From positions 1 through 53,811 of the forward strand of contig NZ_QWFA01000011.1 in the NCBI RefSeq assembly GCF_003501885.1: a DNA stretch of 53,811 bases, written 5' to 3'. The stretch comes from Streptomyces globisporus. Lineage in GTDB: Bacteria > Actinomycetota > Actinomycetes > Streptomycetales > Streptomycetaceae. Of the stretch, positions 44,588 through 53,280 are shown piece by piece. Both the position numbers and the translations under genes were made by a program. The notes beneath the pieces are model-generated. The model searched no databases, was not told the DNA's origin, and saw nothing but the letters and a program-made list of their open reading frames with translations. Position 1 is the first letter of the stretch. Each line of letters starts with the position of its first letter.

Positions 44588-46228
44588 GTGCAGCACGACC
44601 TCATCGCGCAGGCCCATACCTGGCTGGCCGAGGACCCCGACCCCGAGACCCGCGCCGAGCTGGCCGCGCTGATCGAGGCGGGCGACACCCAGGAGCTCGC
44701 CGGCCGCTTCGCCGGCACGCTCCAGTTCGGCACCGCCGGACTGCGCGGCGAACTCGGGGCCGGCCCGATGCGGATGAACCGGTCCGTGGTGATCCGGGCG
44801 GCGGCGGGCCTCGCCGCCTATCTGAAGGCCCAGGGGCAGGAGGGCGGTCTCGTCGTCATCGGCTACGACGCCCGCTACAAGTCGGCGGACTTCGCGCGCG
44901 ACACCGCCGCCGTGATGACCGGCGCCGGACTCCGCGCAGCCGTGCTGCCCCGCCCCCTCCCCACCCCCGTACTGGCGTACGCCATAAGGCACCTGGGCGC
45001 CGTCGCCGGCGTCGAGGTCACGGCCAGCCACAACCCGCCGCGCGACAACGGCTACAAGGTCTACCTCGGCGACGGCTCGCAGATCGTGCCCCCCGCCGAC
45101 GGCGAGATCGCGGCCGCCATCGCCGCGGTCGGCCCGCTCGCGGGCGTCGTACGCCCCGAGGACGGCTGGGAGACCCTCGGCGAGGAGGTCCTGGACGCCT
45201 ACCTCGCCCGTACGGACGCGGTCCTGGCCGCCGACAGCCCCCGTACCGCGCGCACGGTCTACACCGCGATGCACGGCGTCGGCACCTCCGTGCTGACCGC
45301 CGCGTTCGGGCGGGCCGGTTTCCCGGAGCCGGTCCTCGTCACCGAGCAGGCCGAGCCCGACCCCGCGTTCCCCACCGTCGCCTTCCCCAACCCGGAAGAG
45401 CCCGGCGCGATGGATCTCGCGTTCGCCACCGCGCGCCGGGCGGCCCCGGACCTGATCATCGCCAACGACCCGGACGCGGACCGCTGCGCCGTCGCCGTGC
45501 CCGACACCTCCGTCGAGGGCGGCTGGCGGATGCTGCGCGGCGACGAGGTGGGCGCGCTGCTCGCCGCGCACCTGGTGGAGCGGGGCGCCACGGGCGTGTT
45601 CGCCGAGTCGATCGTGTCGTCGTCGCTGCTCGGCCGGATCGCCGAGAAGGCGGGCCTCGGTTACGAGGAGACGCTGACGGGCTTCAAGTGGATCGCCCGG
45701 GTGGACGGCCTGCGGTACGGCTACGAGGAGGCGCTCGGCTACTGCGTCGACCCCGAGGGTGTCCGCGACAAGGACGGCATCACCGCCGCCCTGCTCGTCG
45801 CCGAGCTCGCCTCCGTACTCAAGGAGCAGGGCCGTACGCTGCTGGACCTGCTGGACGACCTGGCGCTCGCGCACGGCCTGCACGCCACCGACCAGCTCTC
45901 GGTGCGGGTGGAGGACCTGTCGGTCATCGCGGACGCCATGGCCCGGCTCCGCGAGCAGCCCCCGACCGCCCTGGCCGGCCTCGCGGTCACCTCGGCCGAG
46001 GACCTGTCGCGCGGCACGGACCGGCTGCCGCCCACCGACGGGCTGCGCTACCAGCTGGAGGGGGCCCGGGTGATCGTCCGCCCGAGCGGCACCGAGCCGA
46101 AGCTGAAGTGCTACCTGGAGGTCGTCGTCCCGGTGGCGGACGCGGCCGGGCTGCCCGCCGCGCGGGCCCGGGGAGCCGAACTGCTCGCCGGGATCAAGCA
46201 GGACCTGGCGACGGCCGCGGGCATCTGA
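44588..46228 (+). CDS. pmmB: Phosphomannomutase/phosphoglucomutase-family phosphohexomutase
   Basis: 546 residues, GTG start. Alpha-D-phosphohexomutase: active-site serine S147 in VTASHNP, metal loop DPDADRCAVAV and phosphate-binding RPSGTEPKLK. Adjacent to a nucleoside phosphorylase and upstream of deoC, so a phosphopentomutase role (ribose-1-P or deoxyribose-1-P to the 5-phosphate) is plausible; the family's usual substrates are hexose phosphates, so specificity is uncertain. A perfect terminator follows. Confidence 0.9.
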   Translation: MQHDLIAQAHTWLAEDPDPETRAELAALIEAGDTQELAGRFAGTLQFGTAGLRGELGAGPMRMNRSVVIRAAAGLAAYLKAQGQEGGLVVIGYDARYKSADFARDTAAVMTGAGLRAAVLPRPLPTPVLAYAIRHLGAVAGVEVTASHNPPRDNGYKVYLGDGSQIVPPADGEIAAAIAAVGPLAGVVRPEDGWETLGEEVLDAYLARTDAVLAADSPRTARTVYTAMHGVGTSVLTAAFGRAGFPEPVLVTEQAEPDPAFPTVAFPNPEEPGAMDLAFATARRAAPDLIIANDPDADRCAVAVPDTSVEGGWRMLRGDEVGALLAAHLVERGATGVFAESIVSSSLLGRIAEKAGLGYEETLTGFKWIARVDGLRYGYEEALGYCVDPEGVRDKDGITAALLVAELASVLKEQGRTLLDLLDDLALAHGLHATDQLSVRVEDLSVIADAMARLREQPPTALAGLAVTSAEDLSRGTDRLPPTDGLRYQLEGARVIVRPSGTEPKLKCYLEVVVPVADAAGLPAARARGAELLAGIKQDLATAAGI

Positions 46229-46240
46229 CCTGCCACTGCC

Positions 46241-46286
46241 ACGCCGAAGGGCCGGCACCCCTCCCGGGGTGCCGGCCCTTCGGCGT
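46241..46286. terminator. Very strong terminator hairpin
   Basis: A perfect 21-bp stem (46241-46261 with 46266-46286) and TCCC loop separate the phosphomutase from the convergent PH-domain gene. Confidence 0.93.
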
Positions 46287-46301
46287 CCGGTGGCGTCGGC
46301 G

Positions 46302-46940
46302 TCAGCCCACCGCCACCAGCACCACCAGCAGAACGGCCCCCGCGACGGCCGGGGCGATCACCTCGTACGCCCAGCGCACCGAGCCCCGGTCCACGCCCTC
46401 CTGAGTCGTGTCACCGGCTCGCTCGGCGATGTCCCGCAGATCGCGGACGGTCTGGTCGGCCGAGCCCGTGCGCCCGGCGGAGTCGCGTACGTCGGCGCTC
46501 ACCGACGTACGGCCGTAGGGGTCATCGTGCGCCGCCCGGGCCGCGCTGCGCGCCGCGCGCTTGCGGGCGCGCAGGGAGACGGGGATCGCCCACAGCTGGT
46601 ACTTCGTACCGTCCTGGGCGAGCAGTTCGGAGGAGTACGAGGCCCGTACGTCGGCGACCTCGGTCCAGGGGAGCTGGACCGTCCGGAACGGGTTGCGGAC
46701 CCGGATGCGCTCGTCGTTCGCGAAGACGGCGGGCCGCAGGGTGAACGCCACCACCAGCGGCACCACGAGGAGCAGCGCGGCCAGCGCGAGCCACGGCGTC
46801 CGCCCCTCGCCCCGGATCATGGCGTCCCCGGCCATCCAGGCGATCAGCAGGAGCAGCAGCGACCCGCAGACCAGCGCGGCCACGGAGCGGTAGGTCCGGT
46901 CGGCGTGGGGCGGCTCTGCGGGAGGTGTGGGGCTCGTCAT
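46302..46940 (-). CDS. Membrane protein with PH-like domain
   Basis: 212 residues. Two N-terminal TM segments (SVAALVCGSLLLLLIAWMAG; WLALAALLLVVPLVVAFTL) flank a short loop, then a PH-like domain (DERIRVRNPFRTVQLPWTEVADV, QDGTKYQLWAIPVSLRARKR), and a C-terminal TM (WAYEVIAPAVAGAVLLVVLV). It is a common actinobacterial membrane family of unknown role. Convergent with the phosphomutase and divergent from deoC. Confidence 0.85.
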   Translation of the reverse strand: MTSPTPPAEPPHADRTYRSVAALVCGSLLLLLIAWMAGDAMIRGEGRTPWLALAALLLVVPLVVAFTLRPAVFANDERIRVRNPFRTVQLPWTEVADVRASYSSELLAQDGTKYQLWAIPVSLRARKRAARSAARAAHDDPYGRTSVSADVRDSAGRTGSADQTVRDLRDIAERAGDTTQEGVDRGSVRWAYEVIAPAVAGAVLLVVLVAVG

Positions 46941-47043
46941 GGGGCCGATTCTGCCCGATGGGCGTCCGGCCCGGCGGAGCGCCCGCCCGCGCTCGCGCCC
47001 ACGGGTCGCAACGCACGGATCGCCCGGCCCCCTGTACAGGTCG

Positions 47044-47055
47044 CTACGCGCGTAG
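47044..47055. promoter_or_regulatory. Palindrome before deoC (putative deo operator)
   Basis: CTACGCGCGTAG, identical to the site at 43500-43511 upstream of the purine phosphorylase gene. It ends 13 bases before the likely GTG start of deoC, so a bound protein would block the promoter or first transcribed bases. Confidence 0.75.
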
Positions 47056-47068
47056 ATATGCTCCTCTG

Positions 47069-48022
47069 GTGACCATGCCCACCACTGCTCCCGCATTTGC
47101 CGACGCGACCGCGTCCGACAGTGCGCTGCGCCGCTTCCTCTTCGGGTTGCCCGGCGTCGACGCCGTCGGCCTCGAAGCGCGCGCCGCCTCCCTCGGAACC
47201 CGTTCGATCAAGACGACGGCCAAGGCGTACGCCATCGATCTCGCCATCTCGATGATCGACCTGACGACGCTGGAAGGCGCGGACACCCCGGGCAAGGTCC
47301 GGGCTCTCGCCGCCAAGGCCGTCAATCCCGACCCGACCGACCGCACGACCCCGCGCACCGCGGCCGTCTGCGTCTACCCCGATATGGTCTCCACCGCCGC
47401 CGCCACGCTGGCCGGTTCCGGTGTGAAGGTGGCGTCCGTGGCGACCGCCTTCCCGGCGGGCCGTGCCGCGCTGGACGTCAAGCTCGCGGACGTCCGTGAC
47501 GCCGTGGCGGCCGGGGCCGACGAGATCGACATGGTGATCGACCGGGGGGCGTTCCTCTCCGGCCGGTTCCTGAAGGTGTACGAGGAGATCCTCGCCGTGA
47601 AGGCGGAGTGCGGCCCCGCCCGCCTCAAGGTGATCTTCGAGACCGGCGAGCTGTCCACGTACGACAACATCCGCCGGGCCTCCTGGATCGGGATGCTGGC
47701 GGGCGCGGACTTCATCAAGACCTCGACCGGCAAGGTGGCCACCAACGCCACCCCCGCCAACACCCTCCTCATGCTGGAGGCGGTCCGGGACTTCCGGGCG
47801 GCCACCGGCGTGCAGATCGGTGTGAAGCCGGCCGGCGGCATCCGCACCACCAAGGACGCGGTGAAGTTCCTGGTCCTGGTGAACGAGACGGCGGGCGAGG
47901 AGTGGCTGGACCCGCACTGGTTCCGGTTCGGCGCGTCCAGCCTGCTCAACGACCTGCTGATGCAGCGCCAGAAGCTCAGCACCGGCCGTTACTCCGGCCC
48001 CGATTACGTGACGGTGGACTGA
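47069..48022 (+). CDS. deoC: Deoxyribose-phosphate aldolase
   Basis: 317 residues from GTG 47069 (315 from ATG 47075, an equally possible start; no strong SD). Splits 2-deoxyribose-5-P to glyceraldehyde-3-P and acetaldehyde. The Schiff-base lysine lies in DFIKTSTGK (K215 counted from the ATG), with VASVATAFPAG and VKPAGGIRT as other conserved blocks. It overlaps nothing but is 5 bases before an aldehyde dehydrogenase gene, which could oxidise the acetaldehyde product. An upstream palindrome is shared with punA. Confidence 0.94.
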   Translation: MTMPTTAPAFADATASDSALRRFLFGLPGVDAVGLEARAASLGTRSIKTTAKAYAIDLAISMIDLTTLEGADTPGKVRALAAKAVNPDPTDRTTPRTAAVCVYPDMVSTAAATLAGSGVKVASVATAFPAGRAALDVKLADVRDAVAAGADEIDMVIDRGAFLSGRFLKVYEEILAVKAECGPARLKVIFETGELSTYDNIRRASWIGMLAGADFIKTSTGKVATNATPANTLLMLEAVRDFRAATGVQIGVKPAGGIRTTKDAVKFLVLVNETAGEEWLDPHWFRFGASSLLNDLLMQRQKLSTGRYSGPDYVTVD

Positions 48023-48027
48023 TAGCC

Positions 48028-49464
48028 ATGGCATCCGCATTCGAGTACGCACCGGCGCCGGAGTCCCGTTCCGTCGTCGACATCGCCCCGTCGTACGGGC
48101 TGTTCATCGACGGCGAGTTCACCGAGGCCGCCGACGGCAAGGTCTTCAAGACCGTCTCGCCGAGCAGCGAGGAGGTCCTCTCCGAGGTGGCCCAGGCGGG
48201 CGCGGCGGACGTGGACCGGGCCGTGAAGGCGGCACGCAAGGCGTTCGAGAAGTGGTCGGCGCTGCCCGGCTCCGAGCGCGCCAAGTACCTGTTCCGGATC
48301 GCCCGGATCATCCAGGAGCGCAGCCGTGAGCTGGCCGTTCTGGAGACGCTCGACAACGGCAAGCCGATCAAGGAGACCCGCGACGCGGACCTCCCGCTGG
48401 TCGCGGCGCACTTCTTCTACTACGCGGGCTGGGCCGACAAGCTGGACCACGCGGGGTACGGGCCGAACCCCCGTCCGCTGGGCGTGGCCGGTCAGGTCAT
48501 CCCGTGGAACTTCCCGCTGCTGATGCTCGCGTGGAAGATCGCCCCGGCGCTCGCCACGGGCAACACGGTGGTCCTGAAGCCCGCCGAGACGACGCCGCTG
48601 AGCGCGCTCTTCTTCGCGGACATCTGCCGCCAGGCGGGGCTCCCCAAGGGCGTCGTCAACATCCTCACCGGCTACGGGGACGCGGGCGAGGCGCTCGTCA
48701 CGCACCCGGACGTCAACAAGGTGGCCTTCACCGGTTCGACCGCCGTCGGCAAGGCCATCGCGCGCTCCGTCGCGGGTACGGACAAGAAGGTCACCCTGGA
48801 GCTGGGCGGCAAGGGCGCGAACATCGTGTTCGACGACGCCCCGATCGACCAGGCCGTCGAGGGCATCGTCACCGGGATCTTCTTCAACCAGGGCCAGGTC
48901 TGCTGCGCGGGCTCCCGGCTGCTGGTCCAGGAGTCGGTCCAGGACGAGGTGCTGGACGCGCTCAAGCGCCGGCTCTCGACGCTGCGCCTCGGCGACCCGC
49001 TGGACAAGAACACCGACATCGGCGCGATCAACTCCGCCGAGCAGCTCGCCCGGATCACCTCCCTGGTCGAGACCGGCGAGGCGGAGGGCGCGGAGCGCTG
49101 GAGCGCCCCCTGCGAACTGCCCTCGTCGGGCTACTGGTTCGCCCCGACGCTCTTCACGAACGTCACCCAGGCGCACACGGTGGCCCGGGACGAGATCTTC
49201 GGGCCGGTGCTCTCCGTACTCTCCTTCCGCACCCCGGACGAGGCGGTCGCCAAGGCCAACAACAGCCAGTACGGCCTCTCGGCGGGCATCTGGACGGAGA
49301 AGGGCTCCCGCATCCTCGCGGTGGCCAACAAGCTCCGCGCGGGCGTCGTCTGGGCCAACACGTTCAACAAGTTCGACCCGACGTCGCCGTTCGGCGGCTA
49401 CAAGGAGTCGGGCTTCGGCCGCGAGGGCGGCCGCCACGGCCTGGAGGCGTACCTCGATGTCTGA
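48028..49464 (+). CDS. Aldehyde dehydrogenase
   Basis: 478 residues. NAD(P)+-dependent ALDH: catalytic C292 in GQVCCAGSR, general base E258 in LELGGKGANIV, NAD-binding GSTAVGKAI and proline-rich SPFGGYKESGFG near the end. It starts 5 bases after deoC and overlaps the next ALDH-like gene by 8 bases, so all three are probably one transcript; oxidation of acetaldehyde from deoC is a natural role but substrate is inferred. Confidence 0.93.
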   Translation: MASAFEYAPAPESRSVVDIAPSYGLFIDGEFTEAADGKVFKTVSPSSEEVLSEVAQAGAADVDRAVKAARKAFEKWSALPGSERAKYLFRIARIIQERSRELAVLETLDNGKPIKETRDADLPLVAAHFFYYAGWADKLDHAGYGPNPRPLGVAGQVIPWNFPLLMLAWKIAPALATGNTVVLKPAETTPLSALFFADICRQAGLPKGVVNILTGYGDAGEALVTHPDVNKVAFTGSTAVGKAIARSVAGTDKKVTLELGGKGANIVFDDAPIDQAVEGIVTGIFFNQGQVCCAGSRLLVQESVQDEVLDALKRRLSTLRLGDPLDKNTDIGAINSAEQLARITSLVETGEAEGAERWSAPCELPSSGYWFAPTLFTNVTQAHTVARDEIFGPVLSVLSFRTPDEAVAKANNSQYGLSAGIWTEKGSRILAVANKLRAGVVWANTFNKFDPTSPFGGYKESGFGREGGRHGLEAYLDV

Positions 49465-50374
49465 TCAGAACCGTCTTGGCGTCTTCAAGACCTACAAGCT
49501 GTACGTCGGGGGCAAGTTCCCCCGCTCCGAGAGCGGCCGGGTGTACGAGGTGACCGACTCCAAGGGCGCATGGCTGGCCAACGCGCCGCAGTCCTCCCGC
49601 AAGGACGCGCGCGACGCGGTCGTGGCCGCGCGCAAGGCGTTCGGCGGCTGGTCGGGCGCGACCGCGTACAACCGCGGCCAGGTCCTCTACCGCGTCGCGG
49701 AGATGCTGGAGGGCCGCAAGGAGCAGTTCGTCCGCGAGGTGGCCGCCTCCGAGGGGCTGTCGAAGTCCAAGGCGGCGGCCGTGGTGGACGGGGCGATCGA
49801 CCGCTGGGTCTGGTACGCGGGCTGGACCGACAAGATCGGCCAGATCGCGGGCGGGGCCAACCCGGTCGCGGGCCCGTATCTCAACCTCTCCACCCCCGAG
49901 CCGACGGGCGTCGTCGCGGTCCTCGCACCGCAGAAGTCGTCGTTCCTCGGCCTGGTCTCGGTGATCGCCCCGGTGATCGCGACCGGCAACACGGCGGTCG
50001 TCATCGCCTCCGCCGACGCCCCGCTGCCCGCGCTGTCGCTGGGCGAGGTGCTGGCCACCTCCGACGTCCCCGGCGGTGTGGTCAACATCCTGTCGGGCGT
50101 CACGGCGGAGCTGGCGGCCCCCCTCGCCGCCCACCAGGACGTCAACGCGATCGACCTGACCGGCGCGGACGCCGAGCTGGCGAAGGAGCTGGAGATCGCG
50201 TCCGCCGACAACCTGAAGCGCGTACTGCGTCCACAGCCTGTGGACACGGACGCCGCGTCGGCCTCCGAGGACTGGTCGGCCTCCCCCGGCACGCACCGCC
50301 TGACGGCGTTCCTGGAGACCAAGACGGTCTGGCACCCGACGGGCGCGCTGGGAGCCGCGGGCTCCTCGTACTGA
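49457..50374 (+). CDS. Headless aldehyde dehydrogenase-like protein
   Basis: 305 residues against ~480 for true ALDHs. The N-terminal coenzyme-binding half is recognisable (YVGGKFPRSESGRVYEV, DRWVWYAGWTDKIGQIAG, PTGVVAVLAPQ), but the part holding the catalytic cysteine and base is missing and replaced by a short C-terminus. ATG overlaps the preceding stop by 8 bases. Not a fresh truncation, because it keeps coding bias and a clean end; likely a conserved structural or regulatory partner of the ALDH encoded upstream. Confidence 0.88.
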   Translation: MSDQNRLGVFKTYKLYVGGKFPRSESGRVYEVTDSKGAWLANAPQSSRKDARDAVVAARKAFGGWSGATAYNRGQVLYRVAEMLEGRKEQFVREVAASEGLSKSKAAAVVDGAIDRWVWYAGWTDKIGQIAGGANPVAGPYLNLSTPEPTGVVAVLAPQKSSFLGLVSVIAPVIATGNTAVVIASADAPLPALSLGEVLATSDVPGGVVNILSGVTAELAAPLAAHQDVNAIDLTGADAELAKELEIASADNLKRVLRPQPVDTDAASASEDWSASPGTHRLTAFLETKTVWHPTGALGAAGSSY

Positions 50375-50398
50375 GGTCGGACCGCACCGCAGGTACCC

Positions 50399-50434
50399 GA
50401 ACGGGGCCGCCCTCCACCCCGGGCGGCCCCGTTC
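50399..50434. terminator. Terminator of the deoC-ALDH operon
   Basis: GAACGGGGCCGCCC (50399-50412) pairs perfectly with 50421-50434. It is between convergent genes and can serve both. Confidence 0.88.
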
Positions 50435-50456
50435 GCCGTGTCCGTGTCCGCGTGTG

Positions 50457-50876
50457 TCAGCCGGTGACGAGCTTGGTCACCGACCCCACCACGGGCAGGT
50501 CGCTCAGCGCGCCGCCGCTGGTGATCGGGTCGGTGACGATCGCGGTGGTCACCGGCTTGAAGTCGGCGATCTGGGTGCCCACGGCGTTGTCCAGCGGGTC
50601 CACCCCGGTGCCCGCCAGCGGGTCCAGCTGAAGGTCGGTGATCGGGGCGACGCTGCTGGCCAGCGAGGTCCCGAGCGCGCTCGTCACGGCGGGCGCGGCC
50701 GTCTCGCCGACCGCCTGGAGGGCGGAGACCCCCTGCTCCGGGACCTCGGCCGCGGGCGGCAGCGAGACGGCCTGTGCGGAGCCCGCACCGGCCCCCAGCG
50801 CGGCCCCCAGCGCGGTGAAGGTCAGACCGGCGCGCAGCAGGACGCGACGTTCGGGCTTACGTGCATGAAGTGCCAT
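50457..50876 (-). CDS. Small secreted protein of unknown function
   Basis: 139 residues. Twin-basic N-terminus (KPERRVLLRAGL) with a hydrophobic core and AQA cleavage site near residue 35 give a clear signal peptide; the ERRVLLRA pattern loosely resembles a Tat start but lacks the canonical RR-x-F. The mature part is Ala/Thr/Pro-rich (VTSALGTSLASS, DPLAGTGVDPLDNAVG). Likely exported; family not recognised. Confidence 0.78.
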   Translation of the reverse strand: MALHARKPERRVLLRAGLTFTALGAALGAGAGSAQAVSLPPAAEVPEQGVSALQAVGETAAPAVTSALGTSLASSVAPITDLQLDPLAGTGVDPLDNAVGTQIADFKPVTTAIVTDPITSGGALSDLPVVGSVTKLVTG

Positions 50877-51005
50877 GTTTTTCCACCTGATCGAGCCTGG
50901 TCGGGTAATCGTCCGTACGCGCAGAGTAGTTGAGGTGTGATGCTGGATACCAACAGGAGGCCCGAGGGGTCCCCTGCGCGGGTCAATGCCTCACACTTCT
51001 GTTCT

Positions 51006-51650
51006 GTGAGTTCCCAACCGATCCCGACCCGCGTCGTCCTGCTCGCGGGCCCCTCCGGCTCCGGCAAGTCCGTCCTCGCCGCCCGCACCGGCCTTCCGGT
51101 GCTGCGCCTCGACGACTTCTACAAGGAGTACGACGACCCGACGCTGCCCCGGGTCCCCGGCTCCACGGACATCGACTGGGACTCCGCCGGGTCCTGGGAC
51201 GCGGACGCGGCGGTGGCCGCCATCGCCGAGCTGTGCCGGTGCGGCCGTACGGACGTTCCGGTGTACGACATCGCCACCAGCTCGCGTACGGGCCACGAAA
51301 CCTTCCACATCGAGCGGTCACCGCTGTTCGTGGCCGAGGGCATCTTCGCGGCGGACATCGTGGAGCGGTGCCAGGAACTGGGACTGCTGGCCGACGCGCT
51401 GTGCCTGCGCGGCCGCCCGTCGACGACGTTCCGCCGACGCCTGGTGCGGGACCTGCGCGAGGGCCGCAAATCGGTCCCGTTTCTGCTGCGGCGCGGCTGG
51501 CGCCTGATGCGGGCCGAACGGCGCATCGTGGCCCGTCAGACGGCGCTGGGGGCGTATCCGTGCGGCAAGGAGGAGGCACTGGGCCGGTTCGCGGCCGCGG
51601 CGGCGGGGCGGTGCCGGCGGGCGAGCGTGGGGGCGCCGGCCCCGGAGTAG
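51006..51650 (+). CDS. P-loop nucleoside/uridine kinase-like protein
   Basis: 214 residues from GTG 51006. A kinase-like P-loop GPSGSGKS opens the protein, then RLDDFYKEYDDPTLP, the lid and WDWDS-type substrate stretch, and the family motif VAEGIFAADIV. It resembles uridine kinase/PRK enzymes; the actual acceptor is not known. The GTG start is chosen because homologues begin MSS..RVVLLAGPSGSG; it lacks an SD, and an upstream GTG at 50937 is an alternative. Stands alone, possibly leaderless. Confidence 0.82.
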   Translation: MSSQPIPTRVVLLAGPSGSGKSVLAARTGLPVLRLDDFYKEYDDPTLPRVPGSTDIDWDSAGSWDADAAVAAIAELCRCGRTDVPVYDIATSSRTGHETFHIERSPLFVAEGIFAADIVERCQELGLLADALCLRGRPSTTFRRRLVRDLREGRKSVPFLLRRGWRLMRAERRIVARQTALGAYPCGKEEALGRFAAAAAGRCRRASVGAPAPE

Positions 51651-51671
51651 GGGCGGGCGCCCCGCTCGCGC

Positions 51672-52745
51672 TCAGCCGGTGGCGGGCGCGTCGCAGCCGA
51701 AGGTCCTGGCGGCGGCTTTCATGAAGGGGGCGGCGTAGGTGTCCCGCTTCGGCAGGTCCGCGTGGCGCTTGCTCGCCTCCAGGTACTGCTGACCCGAATC
51801 CACTGCCAGGTAGAGGGGGCCGCCGTCCGCGCAGGGCAGGATGAATCCGACGCCCCTGTCGACCTCTTCGGCTTTCCGGCCGTCCGGCGCCGTGCGCTCG
51901 GCCGTGCCCGGAAACTTCCGCAGGGCATCGATGAGCAGCGGGTCCCGGGTGGCGGTGTACTTCATGAAGCCGTCACCACGGACGAAACCACTCGTCTCGT
52001 CGTCCAGGGTCAGCTTGCAGGACCACACGTCGGCGGGGGCCTGCTGCCCCTCTTCGAGCACCTTCGTCCCGGCCGGAACCTGGCCCGCCAAGGTCAGGCC
52101 GTCCAGACCGCACACCTGCCCTTCGGAGACCGGGCGCGCGGCATCGGAGCGGGCAGAGATGAGCGTTCCGGGCTTCTCCGGGAGGTCACCGCACTTGCTC
52201 CGGGCCGCTATGGTCCGTGCGGTGTCGGTGGCCAGGGCGGCGAAGGCGGTGCGGTCGGCAGCCGGTTCGTTGATGCTGAACTCGGCGACCACCGGCCGGT
52301 CGGTCCAGCACTTCTCGGGCAGCATGACCCACGCCTTGTACGCATCGACCCCACCGGTCACCTCGCCGGTGAAGTACGAGGCACCCGGTGGGTAGGGCTC
52401 GCTTTCGAACGCCAGTGGGTCATAGCCCCGTACCCCCCAGAGCCGGACACTGAGCCCGCTCTCGCCGGAACCGAGGACGACGGACGACTTCTCGACCCTG
52501 CACCCCGTATCCGTCAGGTCGTCCTCGTCCAGACCGTCCCCTTCGGCATCCAGGCGCCCGGCCCCCGGAAGGACGGCGTCCACCTTCTCCGCCGAGACCA
52601 GATCCCCGCAGAGCCGGTCCGCCGTCAGCACGTTGGTGTTGCGCCAGGCGTGCAGCAACCCGGCGATCACCACGACGACGGCGGCCACGACCGCCCAGAC
52701 CTTCCACGCCGGACGCGTACGGCCTGCTGCTCCTGCTGTGCTCAC
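51672..52745 (-). CDS. Membrane-anchored protein of unknown function
   Basis: 357 residues, GTG start with AGGAAG just upstream, lying 4 bases after the previous gene's stop. One N-terminal TM helix (VWAVVAAVVVVIAGLLHAW) anchors a long extracytoplasmic domain with six or more cysteines (RLCGDL, TGCRVE, PEKCWTD, RSKCGDL, VWSCKLT, LPCADGG, TFGCDAP). The same-strand upstream genes suggest an operon. No family recognised; similar single-TM Cys-rich proteins are frequent in streptomycetes. Confidence 0.78.
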   Translation of the reverse strand: MSTAGAAGRTRPAWKVWAVVAAVVVVIAGLLHAWRNTNVLTADRLCGDLVSAEKVDAVLPGAGRLDAEGDGLDEDDLTDTGCRVEKSSVVLGSGESGLSVRLWGVRGYDPLAFESEPYPPGASYFTGEVTGGVDAYKAWVMLPEKCWTDRPVVAEFSINEPAADRTAFAALATDTARTIAARSKCGDLPEKPGTLISARSDAARPVSEGQVCGLDGLTLAGQVPAGTKVLEEGQQAPADVWSCKLTLDDETSGFVRGDGFMKYTATRDPLLIDALRKFPGTAERTAPDGRKAEEVDRGVGFILPCADGGPLYLAVDSGQQYLEASKRHADLPKRDTYAAPFMKAAARTFGCDAPATG

Positions 52746-52749
52746 GTGC

Positions 52750-53280
52750 TCACTTCCTGGTTCGCAGGGCCGAGTAGGCCTCTTCACGGCCGGTGATGTA
52801 GCTCTGCTTCGCCTCGCCCTTGGCGTTCTCCGCTGCGTCGGTACCCTTGGCCTCCCGGGTGTCGGCCCAGGAGTCGATCAGGTTGTTCGTCCCGGCTATG
52901 CCACCCGCCGTCTCCTTGCTGACGCCTTCGCGCGCGATGTCCTCCTGCTCGGTGATGACGTCCTTGGACCACTCATATGCGGCGGCGTCCACGGCGCGTT
53001 GCGCGATGTCTCCGACCTGGGGAATCATGTTGGCCGCCGCTCCGAACCCGTGATAGCCGTAACGGGCCTGGTCGTTGATCTTCCCGACCTCGGCGTCCCT
53101 GACATCGAGCACCATGTCCGTGCCGATGGCGTTCATGCCGCCGAATGCTTCGCCCACGTGCCGCGCCTTGACATCCCAGTTGGTCACGTTCTCCGTCAGG
53201 CTGCTCTGGGGCACCTGCCGACCGGAGTACTCTTCTCCCTGCCGAGCCGGTTCATCAGGTTCCGGACCTGCTTGCCCCAC
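52750..53280 (-). CDS. C-terminal part of a probably frameshifted gene
   Basis: 176 residues, but only from about residue 17 (EYSGRQVPQSSLTENVTN) does it look like genuine sequence; the first residues read out of frame through the preceding gene. The 3' half (EAFGGMNAIGTDMVLDV, QARYGYHGFGAAANMIPQ, GIAGTNNLIDSWADT) is helical and resembles the end of large actinobacterial DUF6571-type proteins as I recall. Together with 53196-53588 it could be one ~280-residue protein split by a one-base shift near 53235. Confidence 0.6.
   Translation of the reverse strand: MGQAGPEPDEPARQGEEYSGRQVPQSSLTENVTNWDVKARHVGEAFGGMNAIGTDMVLDVRDAEVGKINDQARYGYHGFGAAANMIPQVGDIAQRAVDAAAYEWSKDVITEQEDIAREGVSKETAGGIAGTNNLIDSWADTREAKGTDAAENAKGEAKQSYITGREEAYSALRTRK

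Noticed and set aside
48028..50374. The two aldehyde dehydrogenase genes as one frameshifted gene
   Set aside because: The first is full length with all catalytic residues; the second has its own N-terminal domain and start, so they are two genes.
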